DNA of 64,000 nt. It comes from Prorocentrum cordatum. Its lineage: Eukaryota > Sar > Dinophyceae > Prorocentrales > Prorocentraceae. Every line of letters begins with the position of its first letter. The first letter of the stretch is position 1. The notes beneath the pieces are model-generated. The model saw nothing but the letters and a program-made list of their open reading frames with translations, did not search any database and had not been told where the DNA came from. Shown piece by piece: positions 41,896 to 52,000 of the stretch. The DNA is taken from positions 65,001-129,000 of the forward strand of contig CAUYUJ010020615.1 of the NCBI GenBank assembly GCA_963575745.1, written 5' to 3'. The position numbers were made by a program, and so were the translations under genes.

Positions 41896-44590
41896 GTGTA
41901 GGTGTCCTGGGCTGAAGCCGCAGGATCTCCCTCAGGGGGGGGCCGCGGCATGGGCTGTGGCAGCGGGTCCCTCGCGAGGTCGGCCTGCAGGTCGAGGAGG
42001 GCTGGGTCTTCGTCGAAGAGCCCGCAGTGTCTTGTGTGCGGCGGGAGACGGGCCCACTGGTCGTCACTGATGAGGGTGGTGAGAGGGAGTCTTTCTCGGG
42101 CCCAGCACTTGCAGTCGCGAACAGTGTGCTCCTGAGTTTCCTCTTCCTCGTCGCAGTATCGGCAGATGGGGCTGGGGTCGGCTGACGTGTTTGATCGGGA
42201 TCGTCGCTGTTGGGTGTGGTCTCCGCCCGACAGATAGTTCAGGAGGAGCGCCAGCTGCCAGGCCGTGCATTTGGCTGCTCCTTTGGTTCGGGCGAGCCAC
42301 GTGCTGGCGAAGAGGTCGAGGCCCTGTTTGACAGAGGCAAGGTATCCAAGGTCGTGTCGCCGTGGCTTGATCCTCCGCAGAAAGGCTCTGCGTTGTGAGG
42401 CCCGCAGCATGTGAAGGAAAGCGTTTTGGGGTAAATTCAGCCAGCTGATCTGGCAGCCCCAGTCGTCGTACATGATGCCAAATGTGGGCCAGGTCCATCG
42501 GAGCTGCTGGAGCGACTGGACGAGTCGTCCGACGGGTCCTCCACCACACAGGGTCTGGACGTGGTGTTGAAGGTCTCTGGCGAGCCCGCAGAGTGTAACG
42601 TCGCGGTTAACCTGTCGCCGCAGGCACAGGAATGCTTCACGCTGCGTGATGGCGTCGATCTCCAGGGCGTGTCCTGGGACGCACACGGCCATGAGAGTCC
42701 AGAACTCGACCCACTTGTTCCCCTTGGGGCGGATAGCCGCCTTGAGGGCGTGGTTGTAGGCAGTTTTGGCTGGGCCCGATGGTGCTTGAATGTCGGTGCC
42801 CGTGGTGCAGACACTGGCAGCAAGGGAACGGGCGTGCCGCGCCTTGATAAGCATCGGCGATGGGAGCTTGCCAATGCGCGGCAGGCGACTAGTCGCCCTC
42901 CGAACACGGGCGTCTGCGGTGGCCGTGAGGTTAAGCGCGGCTGGAGCCGGCGCTGCCTCGGCGTTGATGTAACTCCCGACGAGCTTGAAGGAATCGACCA
43001 CACGTAGGGGGCGCTCCGCCAGAGTGAGCTGGGTGACGGCGGCGTGAAGTTCGTCGGTGAGCGCCCACCCTGCCACTTTACCAGGGTGAATGCGTTGACC
43101 TGAGAATCGATCAAACTTGGCGGTTTCGTCAAGAGACTTCTGCAGCTCAGACGCGGTGTGGGTAGTGGAGTTGCTGTCGTCAACAAAGGTAGTGCTGAGC
43201 GATCGAGGAACGTATCGATGCTGCCTCTTAGTCCACACGCACATGAGCAGCTTGATGTCGTCCAGGGACCACGAACTTCCCTGGAGGTGACCGTTAGTCC
43301 TGGCCAAGTCCTTAGAGTACGCTCCGTTCATGCGGATGTAGCGTTTGTGGTGGTTGTAGAAGTTTCGGCGGACAGTAACGATGTCTTGAGGGCACCCCGC
43401 GTGGAGTGCAAGGTTAAGGCAGATGTCCGTGATGAGGTAATCGAAGCACTTCTGTCGGTCTAGGGCAGCTCCAGCTAAGGGGAGGAGCAAAGCCCTGGCG
43501 TGCTCGATGCGCAGGGCGAGAGAGGTGCTGACATCCCCAACGGTAGCTTTGGGAACAGCGCCGAAACTCGTGGCGTGGGTCCATCCCTTCCGCCAGTCCG
43601 TGAGGCTACGGTAGGCTGGCGCTTCCCACGCGTACATCCAAACGGAGAGAACCGAGAGGAGTCGTTGGTCCGTCGGAAGTTCCCCTCGGCCTTTTCTGAG
43701 GCACGGGTTTGGCACGTGAAGGAGGGGTTCTGGGATGTTGCCAGTGCGTTGCATAGCACGTAAGACGCTGGCGAAGAGGCGAAGGATGTCGTCGGGTAAC
43801 TCCTTGGCCTCCTTAGTTGTCCAGCCGTCGAGTCCCCCCGCGCGGCACGGTGAACGGTTGCGAATGAAGTGGATGAGTTGGTCGTCGGTGAGGTGGAAAG
43901 GGACTGCTGGTGATGGCGTAGGCAGCTCTTGTCGGTACTCGTCGTAAAAGTCTGCCCACGTCGGCATGGCTTCGGCATCATGACCTGCACGAGCGCGGTA
44001 CCTGCCCAAGATGGGCTCCCAGGTGTCGACCATGAGCTTGAGCATGTCTTTGGTATTGGCAACAATGGCGTTGGCGGGAAGGGCGTCGGGAACCTGGGCA
44101 GGTGGTGGGTCACAAGTGTGGCCTTCGTCGTTGTCCGTGTCGAGCGAACTACCGTCGCTGGGGCTGAAGCCGCCAGCGTCGGTGTCGGCATCACTATCGT
44201 CCGTGCAAGCTTGGTCAGGGTTGAAGGCGGTGGTGTCGCAGTGGAGTTGCGTATCGTCGGGAGTGGTGGGCGTGCGGAGGTACGCCGTGGGCGAGCAGTC
44301 AGCAGCCCGTGCGTATATGGCCGCCTTTCGCCCGCTTGGCTCGCGGACACCCTCAGCCCAAATCTTGATGCGTTCAGCTTTGGCTCGGTTTGCACGTCGC
44401 GCCAGCTCTGAGTCAAGGTTTTGGATCAGACGGTCCAGGTGCTCTCCGTGTGGTGCTGGCTCGTCGGGGTTCCAGGCCTCAGGAAAGGCCAGGAGGACCG
44501 TGGGGCGCAGCTTGTGGCAGAGAAGGCGGGCCGCGGTCCACGTGCAGTCGATGCGCTGCGCCAGGTAGGCGGGATGGCACGGCAGTCGAT
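41811..44590 (-). CDS. Reverse transcriptase (non-LTR) with CCHC knuckle
   Basis: The frame runs open from about 44590 (AYLAQRIDCTWTAARLLCHK, linker from the endonuclease) to 41811. Polymerase blocks in order: SPCRAGGLDGWTTKEA; KGRGELPTDQRLLSVLSVWM; motif A ALDRQKCFDYLITD; motif B RTNGHLQGSSWSLDD; motif C STTFVDDSNST with the two catalytic Asp; then a thumb region (VDSFKLVGSYINAE). Near the C-terminus CRYCDEEEETQEHTVRDC is a C-x2-C-x8-H-x4-C zinc knuckle, a common LINE feature. It would copy element RNA at a nicked target. Hairpin 4 lies between GSYINAE and LNLTATADARV, where it adds a short Ala/Pro insert; hairpin 5 is in the linker before RT. Hairpin 3 lies in the overlap with RNase H. Confidence 0.9.
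41905..41925 (-). repeat. Bulged hairpin 3
   Basis: Sense: TCCTG and CAGGA arms, unpaired C, GGC/GCC, loop TTCA. Near the end of the RT ORF. Confidence 0.85.
42934..42954 (-). repeat. Bulged hairpin 4
   Basis: Sense: AGCGC and GCGCT arms, unpaired C, GGC/GCC, loop TCCA. Read as EAAPAPAA between conserved RT segments. Confidence 0.8.
44156..44178 (-). repeat. Bulged hairpin 5
   Basis: Sense: CGCTGG and CCAGCG arms (perfect), unpaired C, GGC/GCC, loop TTCA. Read as AGGFSPS in the EN-RT linker. Confidence 0.9.
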
Positions 44591-46012
44591 ATGGTGGTGC
44601 TGTCCGATGAAGCGAAGCTCACAAAGTTGCCGATGGAGCTTGCGAAGGCGGTTCATGTGAATCGTGGAAGCTCCGTAGGTGGGAAAGGCGCGGGGGACAG
44701 CGGGTCGCTCCTCGAACGTGGGTGTGAGCCCGTGCATGGTAGGGGGCTTCTTTTTTGGGTGGTCTGGCGGCGGAGGTGGCAGGTCGCGCAGCCGAGTGAG
44801 ATGGTATTCATGGCTGGCCTCGTTTGCCAGGGCGAACATGCGTTCCACATCGTCGCGTGTGTCGGCCTGCGCCATGCGGTCCTGGTATCGCCCTGCGATA
44901 AGGGTCCCTAATGCCTGAAGTTCGTGGCCCTCATGAGCTCCATCGTTAAGAGGGTAAGGCGTGGGGGCTAGAAGGCGTCGGGCCGTATGGTCGAGGCGGC
45001 TAAGGTCGAGCGTGACCTGTAGGCCAACGTGGGACTTCGCTGGCAAGTCACGCAGATAGCAGAAGTCGGTGACAAGGGATCGCGCCGCTTGGTTGGCGAT
45101 GGTGTAATCGATGCGCGAAGTGCGGGGACACTTGGTGACACGGTCCCAGTCAGGGATATTGCCATATGTGTGCATGGTGTGGTCAGGTGTGCCTTCAGCG
45201 ACGTTAAACCATCCGTGTTGCATCATGTGCAGCAGGTGTGGATTGTCGTCGATGTTCGTGTTGGCGTCCATGCAAATGAAATACGGGGCTGTGCCGACCC
45301 TCGCGGCGGCGCAGTCAGCTAGCCGAAACAAGTCGGTGCTGTCTCCTCCAGCGACCCCATAGAGGCTCGCTATGTAGATCCCAGCGGGCCCGTGGTTGTT
45401 TCTTCGCCGCCTGCGGCGGTGCTGGGTGCAGAGCGGGAGGAAGGCCTCGTGCCATCTTTTCTTGGCCTTGAGTGTGGCGATACAGGACGCAGTATCGTCG
45501 ACGGTGGAGTCGACGATGGCGTCCTTAGAGAGGATGGCGACCCCCCCCGATGCGCCAGTGTTGCCCTCGACTGTGTGGTCTGTGCCGCCGTGGGCAGCTT
45601 TGCGCTGGGCTCGCGCCAGATCCAGGTCAGGTCACAGACTGGCATGATATCCCCCGTGGTGTGGATTGGCGGCGTTGGTAACGATAGCTTGTCTGGTAGG
45701 CTTGGCATGTCGGGTCTCCTGCAGTGCTATGACTGCGGCGTTGTGGTCGACACCTAGAGCGGTGATAGTTGGCCAATTTGCTGGGAGACTCGTGATGTTG
45801 AGGCTGACGAGATGGATGGAGCGACCTGGCCCGTCTCCATCGGTGGAGCTGGGGTTGGCTCGTCCCGCACGGTGGAGGGCCGCCTGGCCCTTATCCAGGT
45901 AGGAGGCTTGGCCACAGTAGGAGCTCATGGCGTCCCTGCAGATTGGCTTGAACGGGGCTGAAGCCGCCGTCAGGCCGTAAGTATAGGCGGGGCATGGTCG
46001 ACACTGCGCCAG
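44590..46012 (-). pseudogene. AP-like endonuclease domain, broken by frame changes
   Basis: Exonuclease-endonuclease-phosphatase blocks appear in order across three frames: LVSLNITSLPANWPTITALG and VIALQETRH (45928-45660; Asn and Glu), DLTWIWREPSAKLPTAAQ (about 45650-45550), then GGVAILSKDAIVDS, IYIASLYGVAGGDSTDL, YFICMDANTNIDDN (Asp/Asn), SRIDYTIAN and KSHVGLQVTLDLS (His). It would nick target DNA. Frame changes lie near a G5 run (about 45654), at the 8-C run 45541-45548 and at about 44590. ATG 45928 is the first Met, but the frame is open from about 46012. Each single-base change is near a short homopolymer, so assembly error is possible. Confidence 0.8.
45951..45971 (-). repeat. Bulged hairpin 6
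   Basis: Sense: GACGG and CCGTT arms (last pair G-U), unpaired C, GGC/GCC, loop TTCA. Just before the endonuclease. Confidence 0.8.
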
Positions 46013-46055
46013 GGGGGTTCATAAACATCGGCAAAACTGCATCGAAAAATCCTCC

Positions 46056-49000
46056 TCACTCCTGTACCGTGGGGGACGAGGGGGGAGAGGTGAGACGGCA
46101 GCAGAGGGAGAGGGAGGCGACTCCTCGATCCGTCCTGCCGAACACAAGAGCAACAGCAGACCAGCGGCGGCAGCTCGACGCGGCGGCGGCGCAACGCGCG
46201 CGCATATACTGCGCACGCGACACCGCTGGTCCGTCCTGCGGTGGCGCGCCCGCCCCGTCAGTACCGTGATGAGCAGCATCAGGTGGAACAGCTCGAGCAG
46301 CGCGGTCAGTGGCCTGGCGCTGGGCCTCGTCCATGCCCGCTGCCGCGAGGCAAGCGTTGCGGACAGGACTGACTCCACGCGGGGCCGCCGCTGCCGCGGC
46401 AGCGGCTGAGGTGGCGAGGGCGCCGCCACGACTCTGTGGAGAGAGCGGTGAGCCGCCGCCGAAACCCGCCGCGAGGTCCTTGACGCGGTACTTGTTCTTG
46501 AACGGGTCGAAGGTCGGCGCCTCGTCGATGGGGGTGACCACGCGGGTGGGCGGCGGCAGCTCCTGGTCCGTGGACGGCGTCGGCTCGAGGTCGACCTGGC
46601 CAGGTTCGATGGCGCTGGCACCAAAGCGTGGCACCACCTCGGGGGCTTGGCGATCAGCCTGAGTCTCGCGGGGCGGCGAGCTCGTGGAGCTCCCAGGGGC
46701 CTTGCGCGAGCTGTGGCGACTGCAGGACCTGCTGCGCGGGACGCGCCCGCCCGTATGGCGGTCGCGTGGCGAGGTCGCCTGGGCGTTAGCGCGCGCAGAG
46801 TCCGCCCTGCTCGGGGAGCGGATCGGCGCTGCGCAGGGTGTTGGACTGGGCTGGCGGGGGCCGCCTGCGCCGCCCGCCGCCGAGGCAGCAGCCTGGTCAG
46901 GGTCGACAGCGTCAGGGCGGGGGCTGATGTGATGGGCACTTCCGTCGCTGTGCCGCGGGGAGGCGCTGTGGTGCGCCTGGGTGTACGTGAGGACGAGCGG
47001 GACGAGCGGCTGCCTCTCTCGCTCAGGTGGGGCAGGTTTTGCCTGGGCAGGGCGCAGCGATGCGGCCACGTTTGGCGGGGGCGTGTGTTGGCGCGGTTGC
47101 CAAGCGCGCACGTTCGCATCGCGCCATCCTTCAGGGCGCCCTGTCCTGCCACGGCTTGGTGCAGCCCCCTGGGCTGAAGCCGCAGGGGTTAGCACTGCGG
47201 GCTGGTTGCTGGGTGTGCTGTCATGGCGGCCTGGGTAGTGGCCCCAGGCACGCGTGGACCCTGGCACGGGCGAGGTGGCCCGTGGGGGAGACTGCACGAG
47301 TGCCCGCGGGTAACCGATGACCGCTGGATGCACCCTGGCGTGGGGGGCATGGCCGTAGCTGGAGGCGGCTGCTCCAGCCGCCGCGGGCCTGGCGCCAATG
47401 GGGCCACGGTGATAGGCGGCGCCCCCGCCGCACACCGTGTTGCCGCCTGTCGGGACGCGCGCGGGGGAGCGGTTGCGTGGAGTGCTCGGCTGACCTGCGT
47501 CGCGTTGGACGCGCTGCTGAATGCGCTGCTGGTGCTGTTGGTAGCGCTGCTGGTCGGCTCTCGAGAGCGGGCGGGTGTCGGGGAGGATGGTGGGCACGTC
47601 GGGCCGCCGCCAGCCCTGGTAGACGTGCTCGAAGGCGTGGTCTGGGTAAGTCTCCCCGACGGGTGAATATCGCCGCACATGCTCCATGTAGTCAATGTTC
47701 TGCGGCTCGGGGAGCGCCGTGATGTTTACAGCTCGCTGGTGCGCTGGTCCATAGAGACAGAAACTACCACGGTTGCTGCGGTCGTGATTCAGCTCGGCTT
47801 CGGTCGTGGCACGGCTCACCATGGCGTCGCAGAGGCGCATGTCGTAGTCGAGAGCTTGAGGCCCAGGGCCGCCCTCGGCGTCCCAGTACAGTACCACATC
47901 TCGCCAGCGGGTGCGGGTAGTGTGGATGCGCTCGGCGATGGACTCGCAGACGGTCCTGACTGTGACACGATCCCTGTGCATGTTGGTGATGGTTAGGGAG
48001 TAAGGTCGGCGGACCGTTTTGTTGAAGGTGAAGTCCTCCTTGAGGGCCTGGTGGGGGCCGAAGAGCACGTAGCCTTCCCTCCACAGCGGTTGGTCGGGGG
48101 ACGGGTCTTCAGGCATCCCCGTTCCTGTGAACCCAGGTGGCCGCCGCGTGCCGTCGGGCAATCCCTGCCTGGGGACCCGCCGCGGCCTCGGTGGAAGGTA
48201 CCATTGACCCTGGTAACCAGCTTGGCCTGGTTGTGGAGGCTCCCCCCCGGGGCCTGAAGGCGCTCGGGGGGGCTCCTTGAGGTCGTGGTGGGCTGGCGCG
48301 TTGCCATATTGGCGGGCAAGGATGTGCGGCGGCATCCCTGTGGCACGGACGTCGAACAGGCTGTGTGGACTGGGCGGATGGGGGCACCTGCTGGAGAGGC
48401 AGCATGTGTCGGAGTCCCTGTTGTCGGTGCTGTATGCACACGTCCAGCTGTTGCAAGAGTAGTCCGTGGACCAGTCCATAAGTGCACGTAGTCCGCTGAG
48501 GGCGCAGTCTGGGCACGTTGGTTGGCCCGAGGTGCCGAGCTGCGTGTTGCGGCGGGCCGCACAGTACTGACAGCATTGGAATCGGCACTGTAGGCATGAC
48601 CAGCGTCCTGGTAGGGGCGGGAGCGCTTGCTCGTTTGTGCCTGGGTCGTCTGGGTGGGGTCGGGGTCGATCCCACAAGGGCCAGACGTCGGCAAACCAGG
48701 ACTGGCCTGTAGTGCGGACGACCTCGGCGGGGAGGCGAGCGTCGTCGGCGTGGCGCTCTATCCACTGGGGCCCCATGTCCGCTGGTACCATGACCGTGCG
48801 CCACGTGTCATCCGCCTTGACGTGGACTTGGGTCGGTGCCCAGAGCTTGGTAGTGGTATCGCCATGGTCGTGGTGGAGGATGACCCAGCCGTCGCGACCC
48901 GCCACCTCAGGGTCGATAACGCGATGGCCCATGACGGTCGTCCCCCACGGTAAGTAGGCGCCGTCGTGGTGATCGCCAGGGTCAAGCCAGACCTCGATGC

Positions 49001-52000
49001 CAGGGGCATTGACACGGGCCCGCACATCGCGGACGTGGAAGGCGAGGACGTGGTAGGCGGTCGGCTCCACTTCCGTCACGATGTGCTCCCACGTCTCGAT
49101 GTCGCTGTAGTCCGAGGTGGAGTTTCCGCCACTCTGCCGTGACGCACGGGAGGCGGATCGCCGTGGGCGGGCGTGGCCTCGGGCGAGGGCTGCGGCCGCA
49201 CTGATGAGGGGCGGCATACGGCGGTCGTCGTCTCCTGATGTCGTCGATGAGCGGTCTGGACTGTGTGCCAGGGCGGCACCTGACTGGTAGGTGCGCGGTG
49301 GACCAGGCGCGGCCCCAGAGCTGGAGCCGCTGGGGCGCGACTCGCGTGCGTCGGGGTGCCCCCGCACGGGGACGGCTTGCAAGCCAGTGTACACAAGGTC
49401 GATCAGTGGCTGCGGGTCCAGCTGGAGCTTGCGAAGCGAGACGCGTGGCCGGGGCTGGTTGGGGTCGGCCCTGGTGGCTGCTTCAGTGTCGTAATGCTGT
49501 TTGGCCCATGCTCGCGCTGCCTCTGGCGAGTATAGTGCCTGCGGCGGTGGCCACGCTGCCGCGATGCCCAGCCTGCGCCGAGTGCTAGCTTCCTGGTCGT
49601 GGGCTTCAGCGGCCTCACGGAGATCTGGATGATCGTAGCCAGCGATGTGGAGGGCGTGCGCACAGTCGCCCATGCCAAATACTTGTGGCAAGGCACGGCA
49701 CCTGGAGGCAGCTTCCGTGGGGGCACACCAGTCCATGCGGATGAGGAGGCCCAGGACCCGAGGGTAGATGAGGCGCGCTCCGTGGGCCTCCCCTTTCACG
49801 AAGTTGTGCCAGTTTTCACCGCTCGGTGGTTGGGTGGCCTCGCACATCCAGAGCGCGATGGGTCCCCACGCGAGGGTGTCGTCTTCGAGGCTGTAGGGCG
49901 GGTGGGGCGGCACTGCGTACCACGCGGCCAGCGAAGGGTGCACGCTCACGTACGTGCGGCCAACGTTGGTGCCAGTTCGACCCTTCGCTTCACGGCGGGG
50001 GCCTGGCAAGAGGTGCCCTCCGCTGGCAGCGAGACGGGCCGCAAGGTCGCCGCGGGTCCCATGCCAGAAGACAGTGGGCGCGTCGGTGGTGGGTTGGCGG
50101 AGGTCCCACGTGAGGTAGGGGAAAATCGTCTCGCCTGAGTTCCCGCCCGAGTCTTCGAGCACCCAAGTGAGGCGGTTCGGGGGCCTCTGCATGATGTCAG
50201 TCCACGGCCCCAGCGCTTGGAGTGTTAGATCATGGGTGAATCGAGGATGGTCGTGGAGTCGCAGAGCGTCTTTGATGTCCTCTGTAGACACGCCACTGTT
50301 ACCAAGCGCAAAGCCGTTTTGGTACAGGGCGTTGAGGATGCTCGTCGGCGGCACGGGGACCGCTGGGTCGCGCTGGATAGTGTTGCGTAAGTTGCGCGTC
50401 GGTGGCTTGAGGGCTAGGTGGGGCGTACCAGGGCCTGAAGGCGCCTGGGGCCTGGCGGGTGATGCATAGCGTGCTCGCCGACGTGGTGGTTGGGTGTCCG
50501 TGTCGGAAGAGGAACCACGAGCATCTGCATGTCGGAAGATGGACCACGGGCTGTCGCGGGTGCGCTCACGTGGTTCCCTTGCCTCGGCGTCGCTGGCGTG
50601 GGCTGTGGCGTCTTCGTGAGTCGGTGGGTTACCATAGACCGCGCCGCTCTTGGAGCCGTATCGCGGAGACGGGCTGGTCGATCGTGGTGTGACAGACGAG
50701 GCTCGCGATACGGCGGCAGTGACTTCGACGATGGCGGCGGTGGTGGCGGTGGTGACATCGGCGACTGCGGCGGCAACTGCTGCGGCGTAGTGTTCCTGTA
50801 GCAGCGGATGTCGGAGTGAGTGCACGTGCTGGTCCTCGTGTTCGTCGGCAAGCGTGCGCGGCATTGTGTATGTGGCCTCATCACGCGGCCTCCTGCTCGG
50901 TTGGCAACAGCGGAGGCACCACTGGGCCGTGGATGAGTCCAGGGCACGCGCACAGATGCGGGCTCCTACGTGTCCGACGGCTCCTTGAGCGAGGAGTTTG
51001 GCGCCGACGAGTAGAAGACCGCACACCACTCCGCCAGTGGCAATAGCTCCGAGTTTGCCGCTGGCCCATTTCAGGACACCCCCGAGGCCGACCCCGACTG
51101 CGCTGGCTCCGCCCGAGACAATATCTCTGAGTTTGGCGCTGGTCCACTTGAGAGTACCCCACAATGCGGACGTGACGTTGTATGCCGTTGTGCATCGGGG
51201 TGTAGTGGGCACAGATGGGCCTGGTGCCGCCGCTTGACGTCGTCGTCGTTGTCGGTAGCTGGGGTCTCGGCTCGGTGTCGGCAAGTGCCCATCGATCTGG
51301 TCCTTGTACGGCATTGCTATCACGATGGCGTACGTGGCCACAAAGAAGCAAATGAGGCAGCCACAGTGTCGTGATGCCGCTGCGCTGTGCTGGGCCTCGT
51401 AGGATCCGCTGGCATCTGGGCTCGCGTCGTCGATGGGGTCGTTATCGATGTCGGCCTGCCAGTGGTCGATGGCGCTGGGATTGGAGTCAGCCACGTTAAC
51501 ACGGCAGACAAGAGTGCGGGGCGTGGTGCTGCCACCTGCGGTCTGGAGATGTCCAGGTCCAGCCAGTGCTGCAGCGGGGCTGAAGCCGCCACTGCGCGGG
51601 CTGGTTTGAGCTGGCGATGCAGTGGCATGGCTTGTCGCGTCGGCGACAGTGGCGCCTTCAGCGTCGTTGAGCTGTGCGCAGGGGTCGGTCTGGGCCGAGT
51701 CGTTGGGCGGACTGCTGTGCGACGGGGTGTGCCCTGAGTGGGGTTCGCTGTCACGGTCACGCTGGGCCGTGTCACCTGGTGGTGTCATGCCGTCACGATC
51801 CTGGGTTTCCATGTCGTCCTGGCTATCGTCCGACGCGTGGAACGAGCCCAGGGATATGTTGCTGATATCGTCCGACGCGTGGAACGAGTCCAGGGGTATG
51901 TTGCTGATATCGCTGGCCGCGATGTGCTGGAGCAGCCATGATACGGGGTCGTCTGCGGCCTGATCACCCGTGGCGTGCTGGGCGAGGCCAGCTGGCGGTG

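Noticed and set aside
43475-44416. Minus-strand ORF of 313 codons overlapping the reverse transcriptase
   Set aside because: Out-of-frame shadow; the RT frame carries all polymerase motifs.
46019-47152. Minus-strand ORF of 377 codons, Arg/Pro/Ser-rich
   Set aside because: Shadow of the ORF2 tail in another frame with no domain of its own.
47364-47382. Hairpin GGCGGCTG-CTC-CAGCCGCC within ORF2
   Set aside because: Perfect 8-bp stem but lacks the unpaired C and the TTCA-type loop, so it was not counted in the 15-member family.
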